The notes beneath the pieces are model-generated. The model was not told where the DNA came from and did not search any database. It saw nothing but the letters and a program-made list of their open reading frames with translations. Positions 49,346 through 57,760 of a stretch of 64,000 bases of DNA are shown piece after piece. Both the position numbers and the translations under genes were made by a program. Source of the DNA: Massilia mucilaginosa (GTDB taxonomy: Bacteria; Pseudomonadota; Gammaproteobacteria; Burkholderiales; Burkholderiaceae_D); assembly GCF_011682145.1 (NCBI RefSeq), contig NZ_WHJH01000002.1, positions 124,001-188,000 on the forward strand. The letters are read 5' to 3'. How positions within the stretch are numbered: position 1 is the stretch's first letter; every line of letters begins with the position of its first letter.

Positions 49346-50826
49346 GCCTGCTGCCAGGCGGCGTAGGCGTCGACCAGGCCGGCCCCGGTGGCGCCGTCGA
49401 TGCCCGGCCCGGCCTTGATGCCCAGGCCTTCCGGATCGCTGGCCGGACTGGCCGAGCCGTCGAGCACGTCGATCGCGGTGCGCACCAGCAGCGCCTTGAT
49501 CTCGGCCGGCGTGAGTTTGGGGTTTTTCTGCAGCAGCAGGGCGCACACGGCGGCGACCTGCGGAGCCGAGGCCGAGGTGCCGCTGAACACGGCCCAGCCG
49601 TCGCCGGCGGTGGTGCCGTCATGCTCGGCGTTGCCGGTGTCGATCTCGGCGCCGGGCGGAACCGGCAGCATGATGTAGTCGGCGTTCGGCAACATGCCGA
49701 CCAGGCCGCACACATCGGGCACATGGCGGCCGGAATAGATGCCGCTGGTAAAGGCCGAGGCGTAGTCGGACGCGGTCATCGCGCCATCTTCGGCCACGAA
49801 GGTGCCGCCCACGCTGAGCACTTCCGGCATCGAGGCCGGGAAAGCGTAGTGGCCGTTGCCTGCGGAGAAAACCACCACGATGCCGCTGGCGATGGCCGCC
49901 TGGATTTCGGCTTCCAGCGGTTTCAGGCCGTTCGGCAACTCGCCGAGTTCGGCGACGCCATTATCATCGCGCAAGTCGTAGCACATGCTCACGGTAATCA
50001 CATGCGGCTTGTGCTTGAGCGCTTCCTGGAAACCTTCGAGGATGCTGGCGCCGCCGTTCGGATCGGCATCGTCGCCCAGCTTGACGCCGATGAAGGTCAC
50101 TTTCGGCGCCACCGCGAACACATTGGCCGACTCGCCCGTGCCGTGGCTGCCGGGATCGGTATGGCGATTGGTGGCCGAGGGCGCCAGCACCACCGACGAG
50201 GTGAAACCGTTGCGGGTGAAGAAAGGATGCGAATGGTCGAAGCCGGTGTCGATCATGGCCACGCGGATGCCTTCGCCGTGCTGGCGTTCCTTGTGGATAT
50301 TCGTCACGTTCAGCTTGGCCGGCACATCCTTGAGCACGTCGAGATGGTAATACCCGACCGACGGCGGACGCGCGCTGGCGCCCGGGTCGGCCAGGTAGAT
50401 GTGCGGCCACTGGATATACGCGTCGTCGATCAGGGCGGACAGGGACGGATCGGGATTCCACGGCGCGCCCTTGGCCGGGTAGAACACCTTGTCGCTCGAA
50501 TAGCTCTGCTTCTGGCTCAGCTTGAACGGGGTCAGGCGGGTGCCGAACACATGCTCGAACTGGGCCACGCTGCCGCGCACCGACACTGTCATGCGTCCGC
50601 GGCCGGAGACGATAAAGCCGCGCTGGCGCAGTGCCTCGATGGCCTTTTCCATTTCGCCCGGCTCGGGCGCGAAGCTGAGGATGCTGCGCGAGGACAGGCG
50701 CGCCGCCAGCTTGGTCGGGCCGGCGTTGGCGCGGCCCTTGAAAGTGATAGCGATGCGCAACTCTGCCTGCGGCGGAGCGGACTCGTCGAGGGCAGGGCGC
50801 GGCTGGCTGGGTTTGAAAGGCTGCAT
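49342..50826 (-). CDS. Subtilisin-fold (S8) serine protease with kumamolisin-like prodomain
   Basis: A 494-residue peptidase. The catalytic triad in S8 order is Asp193 (VAMIDTGFD), His228 (DPGSHGTGES) and Ser418 (FSGTSASAPQ); SAGNGH supplies the oxyanion Asn. The N-terminal 110 residues (ALRQRGFIVSGRGRMTVSV, FEHVFGTRL) resemble the activation domain of S53 kumamolisins, although the triad is not the S53 Ser-Glu-Asp type. No Sec signal peptide is visible, so it may act in the cytoplasm or be exported by another route. A small gene upstream encodes a stretch similar to the prodomain. It is followed by the oxidoreductase with overlapping ends. Confidence 0.85.
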   Translation of the reverse strand: MQPFKPSQPRPALDESAPPQAELRIAITFKGRANAGPTKLAARLSSRSILSFAPEPGEMEKAIEALRQRGFIVSGRGRMTVSVRGSVAQFEHVFGTRLTPFKLSQKQSYSSDKVFYPAKGAPWNPDPSLSALIDDAYIQWPHIYLADPGASARPPSVGYYHLDVLKDVPAKLNVTNIHKERQHGEGIRVAMIDTGFDHSHPFFTRNGFTSSVVLAPSATNRHTDPGSHGTGESANVFAVAPKVTFIGVKLGDDADPNGGASILEGFQEALKHKPHVITVSMCYDLRDDNGVAELGELPNGLKPLEAEIQAAIASGIVVVFSAGNGHYAFPASMPEVLSVGGTFVAEDGAMTASDYASAFTSGIYSGRHVPDVCGLVGMLPNADYIMLPVPPGAEIDTGNAEHDGTTAGDGWAVFSGTSASAPQVAAVCALLLQKNPKLTPAEIKALLVRTAIDVLDGSASPASDPEGLGIKAGPGIDGATGAGLVDAYAAWQQA

Positions 50827-50835
50827 GGATTCCCC

Positions 50836-51135
50836 CTAGGTGGATGGGCCCGGCGTCGCATGGCGCGGAGCGATGGTAATCAGGCTGACGGCGTGTTGCA
50901 GATCTGCAGGAATCGCCAGTGCCGGGGTCGATGTTACATCGGATGCGAACCCAGCCCTTACATTTGGAATTGGTCCGAATAAATTTTCTGCCTCGGCCGG
51001 AGAGGATTCGGCCGAGATGGTGGCCATGCCGCAGGCGGTCACGTGCATGCCGTGCGCCTCAAGCAAGGCGCACAGGGCGGGGTCATCGCTGCGATCGCGG
51101 GCGGGATCGCGCAGCAGGAGCTGGAGCTTGATCAT
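50836..51135 (-). CDS. Small protein resembling the protease prodomain
   Basis: A 99-residue protein that ends 9 bp before the protease gene. The stretch LLEAHGMHVTACGMATISAES, then AENLFG, parallels the prodomain of the protease (ALRQRGFIVSGRGRMTVSVRG, then FEHVFG) in spacing and in Gly, Val and Phe positions. Stand-alone prodomain-like proteins can act as inhibitors or folding helpers of their protease; that is an inference here. There is no signal peptide. No other family is recognised. It leads an apparent three-gene unit. Confidence 0.6.
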   Translation of the reverse strand: MIKLQLLLRDPARDRSDDPALCALLEAHGMHVTACGMATISAESSPAEAENLFGPIPNVRAGFASDVTSTPALAIPADLQHAVSLITIAPRHATPGPST

Positions 51136-51272
51136 GATGGTGCGGACAGAAGGAGCGCTGATGACATGATAGTAAGGCTTTGCGGAAATTTCTGCCGGTC
51201 ACAGGCAATCGTGCGCGCCGGCGTCAAAGCCGGTGTCAAAAAGCCGGTGTCAGGCCTGATACCGGCGGGGAC

Positions 51273-51743
51273 TCAGGCGCCGCCGGCGTAGCCGTTCTGG
51301 CGCCAGGCTTCGAACACCACCACGGCCACCGTGTTGGATAGGTTCAGGCTGCGGTTGTCGGGACGCATCGGCAGGCGGATGCGTTGCTGCGCCGGGAACG
51401 ATTCGCGCAGCGCGGGCGCCAGGCCGCGCGTTTCGGCACCGAACACGAACACGTCACCGGGCAGGAATTTTGCCTCGGCGAACGGCGACGAGCCGTGCGT
51501 GGTCAGCGCGAACATGCGCGCCGGGTCCGGCCGGCACGCGCCGATATACGCATCCCAGTTCTTGTGCACTTTCATGGTGGCGTAATCGTGATAGTCGAGC
51601 CCGGCCCGCTTCATCTTGGCGTCGTCCAGCGGGAAGCCGAGCGGTTCGATCAGGTGCAGCTGCGCGCCGGTGTTGGCGCACAGGCGGATGATGTTGCCGG
51701 TGTTCGGCGGGATTTCGGGTTCTACCAGTACGACGTGAAACAA
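51273..51743 (-). CDS. trmL: tRNA (cytidine(34)-2'-O)-methyltransferase
   Basis: A 156-residue SPOUT methyltransferase. EPEIPPNTGNIIRLCANTGAQLHLIEPLGFPLDD is the knotted-fold N-terminal signature (an approximate stretch), and FGAETRGL and IRLPMRPDNRSLNLSNTVAVVVFEAWRQ form the trefoil knot and AdoMet site. It methylates the wobble ribose of tRNA-Leu. The only well-placed start is TTG (51741-51743), six bases after the ribosome binding site AAGGAG; the length then equals that of E. coli TrmL. Shares orientation with the comF gene upstream. Confidence 0.93.
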   Translation of the reverse strand: MFHVVLVEPEIPPNTGNIIRLCANTGAQLHLIEPLGFPLDDAKMKRAGLDYHDYATMKVHKNWDAYIGACRPDPARMFALTTHGSSPFAEAKFLPGDVFVFGAETRGLAPALRESFPAQQRIRLPMRPDNRSLNLSNTVAVVVFEAWRQNGYAGGA

Positions 51744-51768
51744 TGCATTCTCCTTAAATAGCTTCTGA

Positions 51769-52512
51769 TTAGTGCGGTGGCGTGCGTGCAAACACCATAT
51801 TGCTGACGCGCGCGGCGCCGAAGCGCTTGAGGGTGGCCGCCAGCGCATTCAATGTGTGGCCGCTGGTCATGACGTCGTCGACCACGCCGATGTGGCGCCC
51901 GCGCACCAGCGTCAGCATGTCGGGCGCGACCAGAAATGCATGCCGCATATTCTTCTTGCGCTGGCCCGGCGCCACGCTCGATTGCGCCGGCGTGTCGCGC
52001 GGGCGCACGGTCAGCGCCGGGTACAGCGCGATGCCTAGCAGCTTTGATAGCGGCCGGGCAATTTCGAGCGCCTGGTTGTAGCCGCGCTCGGCCAGGCGGG
52101 CCGGTCCCAGCGGCACCGGACACAGCAGTTCTGGCGGCGCGAAGCCGGGCGCGGCCAGCACGGCGCGGGCCAGCGCCCCCGCGCACCAGGGCGCCAGCGC
52201 GAGGGCGCCGCCGAATTTGAGCCGCAACACCAGCTGGTCGAGCGGGCTGGCGTAGTCGGCGGCGGCCACGGTGGCGTCGTATGACGGCACCTCGGCCAGG
52301 CAGGCGCCGCAGAGATGGCCGGCGTCGGCCGCGCCGAGCGGATTGGCGCAGCAGCGGCAGCGCGCGCCGTCGCCGTGCACGAACTGGCGCGCGCACGAGG
52401 TGCAGACGGGCGCATCGGCGTCGCCGCCGCACAAGGCGCAGGCCGATGGCAGCACGGCGCCGGCGCCCGCCCGCACGGCGGCGCCAAGCCAGCGGCGCAC
52501 AAATTCGCTCAT
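51769..52512 (-). CDS. ComF family phosphoribosyltransferase-like protein
   Basis: A 247-residue protein with an N-terminal double zinc ribbon: CALCGG, CTSCAR, CRCC and CGAC. The C-terminal phosphoribosyltransferase fold shows the PRPP loop VVDDVMTSGHTLNA. ComF (GntX in E. coli) is needed for DNA uptake and growth on DNA in several bacteria, probably with the inner-membrane import machinery; its exact reaction is not known. The gene is divergent from bioC, a common arrangement in betaproteobacteria. Cytoplasmic. Confidence 0.9.
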   Translation of the reverse strand: MSEFVRRWLGAAVRAGAGAVLPSACALCGGDADAPVCTSCARQFVHGDGARCRCCANPLGAADAGHLCGACLAEVPSYDATVAAADYASPLDQLVLRLKFGGALALAPWCAGALARAVLAAPGFAPPELLCPVPLGPARLAERGYNQALEIARPLSKLLGIALYPALTVRPRDTPAQSSVAPGQRKKNMRHAFLVAPDMLTLVRGRHIGVVDDVMTSGHTLNALAATLKRFGAARVSNMVFARTPPH

Positions 52513-52609
52513 CGGACGGCCCTTTCAAAATCGGCTCGCGCCCGACGGGTGGACGGCAGCGAGGACGGCAAACGGGTACACTGCCCGCATTATCTCATCT
52601 CACAGTCCT

Positions 52610-53524
52610 ATGAACACCCCCGACACCTTGAGCGCGCCGATCGATCTGGCGCGCGTGCGTTTCCTGTTTTCGCGCCCGCAGCGCGTGGAGCGGTCCGAAT
52701 TCCTGCGGCGCGAGATCGCTTCGCGCATGCATGAGCGGCTGATGCTGGTCAAAGTCGCGCCCACACGCGTGCTCGACGCCGGCTGCGGCAGCGGCGCCGA
52801 CCTGGCCTTGTTGCAAAAAGATTATCCCGCCGCGCATATCGTCGGCCTCGACGCCGCCAGTGAAATGGCGGAGGCGGCCAAGGTGCCGGCCTCGGCCCTC
52901 AAAACCCTGATCAGCCGCCTGTTGCCCGGCAAGGCCGGGGTCGACCTGCTGTGCGGCGATTTCGGCAATTTGCCGCTGGGGCCGAACTCGGTCGACCTGG
53001 TGTGGTCCAACCTGGCCTTGCACTGGCATCCCCAGCCCGACCGTGTATTTGCGGAATGGCGCCGGGTACTGCGCCAGGATGGTTTGCTGATGTTTTCCAA
53101 TTTCGGCCCGGATACCCTGCGCGAACTGCGCACGGCCTTTGCGGAGGCCGGCGCCGATGCAGCCCGGTCGCCGCGCGTGTTGCCGTTCGTCGACATGCAC
53201 GACTTCGGCGACCAGCTGGTGGCGGCCGGGTTTTCCACGCCGGTGATGGACATGGAAGTCATTACCGTCACGTACGACACGGCCGAGGCCCTGCTGGCCG
53301 ACGCGCGCGCGCTGGGCGGAAATCCCCTGGAGACGCGCGCGCGCGGTCTCTTCGGGCGCGCGGCGCATGCGCGCATGCTGGCGGCGCTGGAGAAGCAGCG
53401 CAGGCCCGACGGCAAGCTCGCATTGAGCTTCGAAGTGATCTACGGCCACGCCTTCCGCCCGGCGCCGCGGGTGACGGCGGCGGGCGAAGCAATCATCCGC
53501 TTCGAGCCGCGCAAGGGGCGTTGA
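52610..53524 (+). CDS. bioC: Malonyl-ACP O-methyltransferase BioC
   Basis: A 304-residue class I methyltransferase. Motif I is VLDAGCGSGADLALL near residue 55; LLCGDFGNLPLGPNSVDLVWSNLALHW (approximate) includes the post-I and motif II regions typical of BioC. It methylates malonyl-ACP to start pimeloyl synthesis for biotin. The frame is open far upstream over the comF start, but the ATG here gives the family's usual beginning (about 10 residues before RVRFLFSRPQRV). The biotin operon partners are not in the window. Confidence 0.88.
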   Translation: MNTPDTLSAPIDLARVRFLFSRPQRVERSEFLRREIASRMHERLMLVKVAPTRVLDAGCGSGADLALLQKDYPAAHIVGLDAASEMAEAAKVPASALKTLISRLLPGKAGVDLLCGDFGNLPLGPNSVDLVWSNLALHWHPQPDRVFAEWRRVLRQDGLLMFSNFGPDTLRELRTAFAEAGADAARSPRVLPFVDMHDFGDQLVAAGFSTPVMDMEVITVTYDTAEALLADARALGGNPLETRARGLFGRAAHARMLAALEKQRRPDGKLALSFEVIYGHAFRPAPRVTAAGEAIIRFEPRKGR

Positions 53525-53936
53525 TGCGGCGTCAACGGTTTTCATGCAGGGGCGGCCACTTGTACCCGGCATGGTACAAAACGGCCGTCAAAGCGGGGCA
53601 AACAGAGGGGCGCTGACCCGTTACGGGAGGATTTTCCCTTGATGACGTTGGGCATACTTGAGTATAATCAAGGACTAATTTTAGCGACTGTGTTGATTCT
53701 GGTGGAAAGCGCACTAGTTTTTCAACGGTGCAGCAGTCGAAAGCGATAGCAAGTCAGCGTTCATCAGTGTGCTTTGTGCGCCAATGGCCGATGTCAGGGT
53801 TCCAGTCGGGTCCGCCGTGCCGTGAGCGCGCCGGGACGGTATGGGCCCTTTTTGTGCGATGGTTTCGGAGCGCCGGGATCCGATCAGGATGACTGGCGTA
53901 GAAAAATATTCTTATTTTTGGGTGGTTGGGGAAAAC
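53525..53936 (+). promoter_or_regulatory. Leader and promoter region of the cytochrome oxidase operon
   Basis: A gap of about 410 bases. A 30-codon frame beginning at 53524 (MRRQRFSCRGGH..) overlaps the bioC stop but has no recognisable product. A likely promoter is TTGATG (53639-53644), 18 bases, TATAAT (53663-53668). From there to the coxB ATG is a leader of about 260 bases with several short direct and inverted repeats but no clear riboswitch. An ATG-led extension of coxB upstream of 53937 lacks a signal peptide. Confidence 0.5.
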
Positions 53937-55121
53937 ATGACATATGCAAAGCGACTTCAGACCTTGATGTTCGGTCTGGCAATTTCGGCCAGCATCCCAG
54001 CGCTGGCCGCACCGGTGGAGGGACGTCCGGTGGATTACCAGCTGAACCTGCAAATGCCAGTGACGAAGATTGCGTCGGAAATCAACGACCTGCACACCTG
54101 GATGATGGTCGTCTGCCTGGTGATCTTCGTCGCGGTGTTCGGCGTGATGTTCTATTCGGTCTTCAAACACCGCCGTTCGCTGGGCCACAAGCCAGCCACC
54201 TTCCATGAATCGACTGCCGTCGAGATCGCCTGGACCGTCGTACCGTTCCTGATCGTCATCGTGATGGCGCTGCCTGCGACCAAGACCGTGGTGGCAATGA
54301 AAGATACCTCGAACGCCGACATCACCATCAAAGCCACCGGCATGCAGTGGAAATGGGGCTACGATTACCTGAAGGGCGAGGGCGAAGGCATTTCCTTCCT
54401 GTCGAGCCTGTCGACCCCGCGTTCGCAGGTCGGCGAGCCAGGCATTGCGCCAACCCAGGCGCGCGGCGTCAACTACCTGATGGAAGTCGACAACGAAGTC
54501 TACGTGCCGGTCAACAAGAAGATCCGTATCGTCCTGACCGCCAACGACGTCATCCACGCCTGGATGATCCCGGCCTTCGGCGTCAAGCAGGATGCGATTC
54601 CCGGTTTCGTGCGCGACACCTGGTTCAAGGCCGAGAAGATCGGTGTCTACCGCGGCCAGTGCGCCGAGTTGTGCGGTAAAGAACACGCCTTCATGCCGAT
54701 CGTGGTCAATGTCGTTTCCGATGCCGACTACAGCAAGTGGGTCGCCGGCGAGAAAAAGAAAATGGCTGCCCTGGCCGACGATCCATCGAAAGTGTGGACC
54801 ATCGACGAACTGAAAATCAAAGGCGAAAAAGTCTACGCGACCAATTGCGTGGTCTGTCACCTGGCTACCGGCAAGGGCGTTCCGAACGCGTTCGCCGCGC
54901 TGGATGGCTCGCCGGTCGTGCTGGGCGCCAAAGCCGAGCAGATCAACGTGCTGCTGCATGGCCAGAAATCGGGCAAGTACCCGTCTGAGATGCCAGCCTG
55001 GAAACAATTGTCGGATTCCGATATTGCTGCGGTGATTACCTACACCCGCAACAACTGGTCGAACAAGGCAGCGGAAAACATCGTTCAACCAGCCGAAGTC
55101 CTGGCTGCACGTAACAAGTAA
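53937..55121 (+). CDS. coxB: Cytochrome c oxidase subunit II with fused cytochrome c domain
   Basis: A 394-residue membrane protein. A signal-like segment (FGLAISASIPALAAPV) is followed by two transmembrane helices (about 55-110), then the periplasmic CuA domain with YRGQCAELCGKEHAFM; Cys242 and Cys246 are copper ligands. A C-terminal heme domain contains CVVCH (Cys304, Cys307, His308), so the enzyme is caa3-like. It accepts electrons from cytochrome c and delivers them to subunit I. The start at MTYAKRL is chosen because it opens the signal. It leads the operon coxB-ctaD-ctaG-ctaE. Confidence 0.94.
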   Translation: MTYAKRLQTLMFGLAISASIPALAAPVEGRPVDYQLNLQMPVTKIASEINDLHTWMMVVCLVIFVAVFGVMFYSVFKHRRSLGHKPATFHESTAVEIAWTVVPFLIVIVMALPATKTVVAMKDTSNADITIKATGMQWKWGYDYLKGEGEGISFLSSLSTPRSQVGEPGIAPTQARGVNYLMEVDNEVYVPVNKKIRIVLTANDVIHAWMIPAFGVKQDAIPGFVRDTWFKAEKIGVYRGQCAELCGKEHAFMPIVVNVVSDADYSKWVAGEKKKMAALADDPSKVWTIDELKIKGEKVYATNCVVCHLATGKGVPNAFAALDGSPVVLGAKAEQINVLLHGQKSGKYPSEMPAWKQLSDSDIAAVITYTRNNWSNKAAENIVQPAEVLAARNK

Positions 55122-55134
55122 TCGGGAGTAACTC

Positions 55135-56730
55135 ATGAGCACAAGCACACTAGATCACGCACACGGCCATGACCACGATCATAGCCACGATCATCCGACG
55201 GGCATGACCCGCTGGCTGTTCGCCACCAATCACAAGGATATCGGTACCCTGTACCTGTGGTTCTCGCTCATCATGCTGCTCTCCGGCGGCGTGCTGGCCT
55301 TGATGATCCGTACCGAACTGTTCAAACCGGGCCTGCAATTCTTTCAGCCCGAGTTCTTCAACCAGCTGACCACGATGCACGGCCTGGTGATGGTGTTCGG
55401 CGCGATCATGCCGGCCTTCGTCGGCTTCGCCAACTGGATGATCCCGCTGCAAGTGGGCGCGTCCGACATGGCCTTCGCACGCATGAACAACTTCTCGTTC
55501 TGGCTGCTGCCGCCGGCGGCAATCCTGCTGGCGACCTCGTTCCTGGTGCCTGGCGGCGCAACCGCCGCCGGCTGGACCCTGTACGCACCGCTGTCGACCC
55601 AGATGGGCCCCGGCATGGACATGGCGATTTTCGCGATGCACCTGATGGGCGCGTCGTCGATCATGGGTTCGATCAACATCATCGTGACCATCCTGAACAT
55701 GCGCGCTCCTGGCATGACCCTGATGAAAATGCCGATGTTCTGCTGGACCTGGCTGATCACCGCCTACCTGCTGATCGCCGTGATGCCTGTGCTCGCTGGC
55801 GCGATCACCATGACCCTGACCGACCGTCACTTCGGCACCTCGTTCTTTAACGCCGCCGGTGGCGGCGACCCGGTCATGTACCAGCACATTTTCTGGTTCT
55901 TCGGTCACCCCGAGGTGTACATCATGATTCTGCCGGCCTTCGGTATCGTCTCGCAGATCCTGCCGGCGTTTGCCCGCAAGCCACTGTTCGGCTACGCCTC
56001 GATGGTCTACGCGACCGCCTCGATCGCGATCCTGTCGTTCATCGTCTGGGCTCACCACATGTTCACCACCGGCATGCCAGTGACCAGCCAGCTCTTCTTC
56101 ATGTACGCCACCATGCTGATCGCGGTGCCGACCGGCGTGAAAGTGTTTAACTGGATCGCCACGATGTGGAAGGGTTCGATGACCTTCGAAACCCCGATGC
56201 TGTTCTCGGTCGGCTTCATCTTCGTGTTCACCATGGGTGGTTTCACCGGCCTGATCCTGGCTGTGACCCCGATCGACATCCAGCTGCAAGATACCTACTA
56301 CGTCGTGGCCCACTTCCACTACGTGCTGGTCGCAGGTTCCCTGTTCGCCCTGTTCGCCGGTTTCTACTACTGGTCGCCGAAGTGGACTGGCTACATGTAC
56401 AACGAATTCCGCGGCAAGATGCACTTCTGGCTGTCGCTGATCACGTTCAACATCACCTTCTTCCCGATGCACTTCCTGGGCCTGGCGGGGATGCCGCGCC
56501 GGTATGCGGATTACCCGGCGCAGTTCACCGACTTCAACACGATCGCCACCATCGGCGCCTTCGGTTTCGGTCTGTCGCAGGTGTACTTCCTGTTCTTCGT
56601 GATCCTGCCGACCATTCGTGGCGGCGCCAAAGCGGCCGACAAGCCATGGGATGGCGCTGAAGGCCTGGAGTGGACCGTGCCGAGCCCGGCGCCGTTCCAC
56701 ACCTTCGAAGTTCCGCCGACGGTGAAGTAA
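55135..56730 (+). CDS. ctaD: Cytochrome c oxidase subunit I
   Basis: A 531-residue heme-copper oxidase with twelve transmembrane helices. It begins with a His-rich soluble part ([17 protein letters not shown]) and then [15 protein letters not shown]. The binuclear centre is marked by [13 protein letters not shown] and HHMF, and the heme ligand His pair by [10 protein letters not shown]. It reduces oxygen to water and pumps protons. The length and motifs are those of the A-type family. The N-terminal His-rich stretch is likely to bind metal; it is longer than in many relatives. Separated from coxB by 13 bases. Confidence 0.96.
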   Translation: MSTSTLDHAHGHDHDHSHDHPTGMTRWLFATNHKDIGTLYLWFSLIMLLSGGVLALMIRTELFKPGLQFFQPEFFNQLTTMHGLVMVFGAIMPAFVGFANWMIPLQVGASDMAFARMNNFSFWLLPPAAILLATSFLVPGGATAAGWTLYAPLSTQMGPGMDMAIFAMHLMGASSIMGSINIIVTILNMRAPGMTLMKMPMFCWTWLITAYLLIAVMPVLAGAITMTLTDRHFGTSFFNAAGGGDPVMYQHIFWFFGHPEVYIMILPAFGIVSQILPAFARKPLFGYASMVYATASIAILSFIVWAHHMFTTGMPVTSQLFFMYATMLIAVPTGVKVFNWIATMWKGSMTFETPMLFSVGFIFVFTMGGFTGLILAVTPIDIQLQDTYYVVAHFHYVLVAGSLFALFAGFYYWSPKWTGYMYNEFRGKMHFWLSLITFNITFFPMHFLGLAGMPRRYADYPAQFTDFNTIATIGAFGFGLSQVYFLFFVILPTIRGGAKAADKPWDGAEGLEWTVPSPAPFHTFEVPPTVK

Positions 56731-56795
56731 TCAGTCTGACAGCAGCGTGGGCGGCCGAATAGGCGCCCACGCCACTGAACTTGTAAGTGAGCACC

Positions 56796-56900
56796 ATGTC
56801 CGATCCAAAAAAGCCGAACAACCTCCGCACGGGCCTGATCATCGGCGCGCTGGCGGTATTTTTCTTCTCGATGGTTTTCATCAAACGTATTTGGCTGTGA
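56796..56900 (+). CDS. Cytochrome oxidase small assembly protein
   Basis: A 34-residue peptide: a polar head (MSDPKKPNNLRTG), then one hydrophobic helix (LIIGALAVFFFSMVFIKR) ending IWL. It lies between ctaD and ctaG in the same orientation, where betaproteobacterial genomes commonly carry a short cytochrome oxidase assembly protein of this kind. It is too short for many gene finders. It probably spans the membrane once and helps copper or heme delivery, by context only. Confidence 0.8.
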   Translation: MSDPKKPNNLRTGLIIGALAVFFFSMVFIKRIWL

Positions 56901-56906
56901 GCTGAC

Positions 56907-57467
56907 GTGGCAAACGAACAATCCGGCATGTTGAAACTGAATCGCGCGATGCTCGGCAAGCTGCTGGTCGTCGCGGTGTTGATGTTTGGTTTCGGCTACG
57001 CCCTGATCCCCGTGTACAAGCACATGTGCGAACTGCTCGGGATCAACGTCCTGACCCAGACCGATGGCACGGTGACGTACGACAAGAATACCCAGATCGA
57101 CCAGTCGCGCAAGATCACGATCGAGTTCGACGGCAACTCGCAGGGTCCGTGGCGTTTCCGCCCGACCAAGCGTTCGGTCGAAGTCCATCCGGGCGAACTG
57201 ACCACCGTGATGTACGAAGTGGTCAATACGCAAAACCGCACCGTGCAGGCGCAGGCGATTCCGAGCTTCGCGCCGCAACTGGTGATGCAGCACTTTAAGA
57301 AAGTCGAGTGCTTCTGCTTCAAGCAGCAGACCTTGCAGGCGAACGAGGCCAAGCAGATGCCGGTGGTGTTCTACATCGATCCGGCCCTGCCGCGCGACGT
57401 CAAGACGATGACGCTCTCGTACACGTTCTTTGAAATTGCCGGTACCCAGGCCGTGGCGGCGAAGTAA
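56907..57467 (+). CDS. ctaG: Cytochrome c oxidase assembly protein CtaG (Cox11)
   Basis: A 186-residue protein with one N-terminal transmembrane helix (LLVVAVLMFGFGYALIPVY) and a periplasmic Ig-like domain. The copper-binding pair is Cys135 and Cys137 in KVECFCFKQQ; the family ends with PVVFYIDP and TLSYTFF, both present. It inserts CuB into subunit I. The start is a GTG six bases after the small peptide's stop. Positioned before the DUF2970 gene and ctaE. Confidence 0.94.
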   Translation: MANEQSGMLKLNRAMLGKLLVVAVLMFGFGYALIPVYKHMCELLGINVLTQTDGTVTYDKNTQIDQSRKITIEFDGNSQGPWRFRPTKRSVEVHPGELTTVMYEVVNTQNRTVQAQAIPSFAPQLVMQHFKKVECFCFKQQTLQANEAKQMPVVFYIDPALPRDVKTMTLSYTFFEIAGTQAVAAK

Positions 57468-57474
57468 GGCCGCC

Positions 57475-57687
57475 ATGACCGACAAGCACCAGGCTCCCGA
57501 ACGCAATGCGTCGTTCGGCGCCACCATGAAAGCGGTGTTCTGGTCTTTCCTGGGCATCCGCAAGCGCAGCGATTACGAAAAAGATTCGGCCAGCCTGAAT
57601 CCGGTGCATGTGGTTATTGCCGGATTGATTGGGGTGATGTTGTTCATCGGCGTGCTGGTGGCATTGGTGAAGTTTGCCGTGTCGTAA
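57475..57687 (+). CDS. DUF2970 family small membrane protein
   Basis: A 70-residue protein with MKAVFWSFLGIRKRSDYEKD, then a single hydrophobic helix (VVIAGLIGVMLFIGVLVALV). This combination is the DUF2970 pattern; the family is regularly encoded between cox11 and cox3 in betaproteobacteria. It is likely an inner-membrane accessory of the oxidase, although its exact role is unknown. The ATG lies seven bases after the ctaG stop. Confidence 0.85.
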   Translation: MTDKHQAPERNASFGATMKAVFWSFLGIRKRSDYEKDSASLNPVHVVIAGLIGVMLFIGVLVALVKFAVS

Positions 57688-57760
57688 GCCGGCCGCTGGA
57701 TTCAAGTTTTACAAAATTAGCAATAAATTCACCGCATACAGTTTGATTTAGGAGATGAAG

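Noticed and set aside
53754-55148. A long minus-strand frame opposite coxB
   Set aside because: It is antisense to a well-recognised gene, has low-complexity His/Arg/Asp content and no domain.
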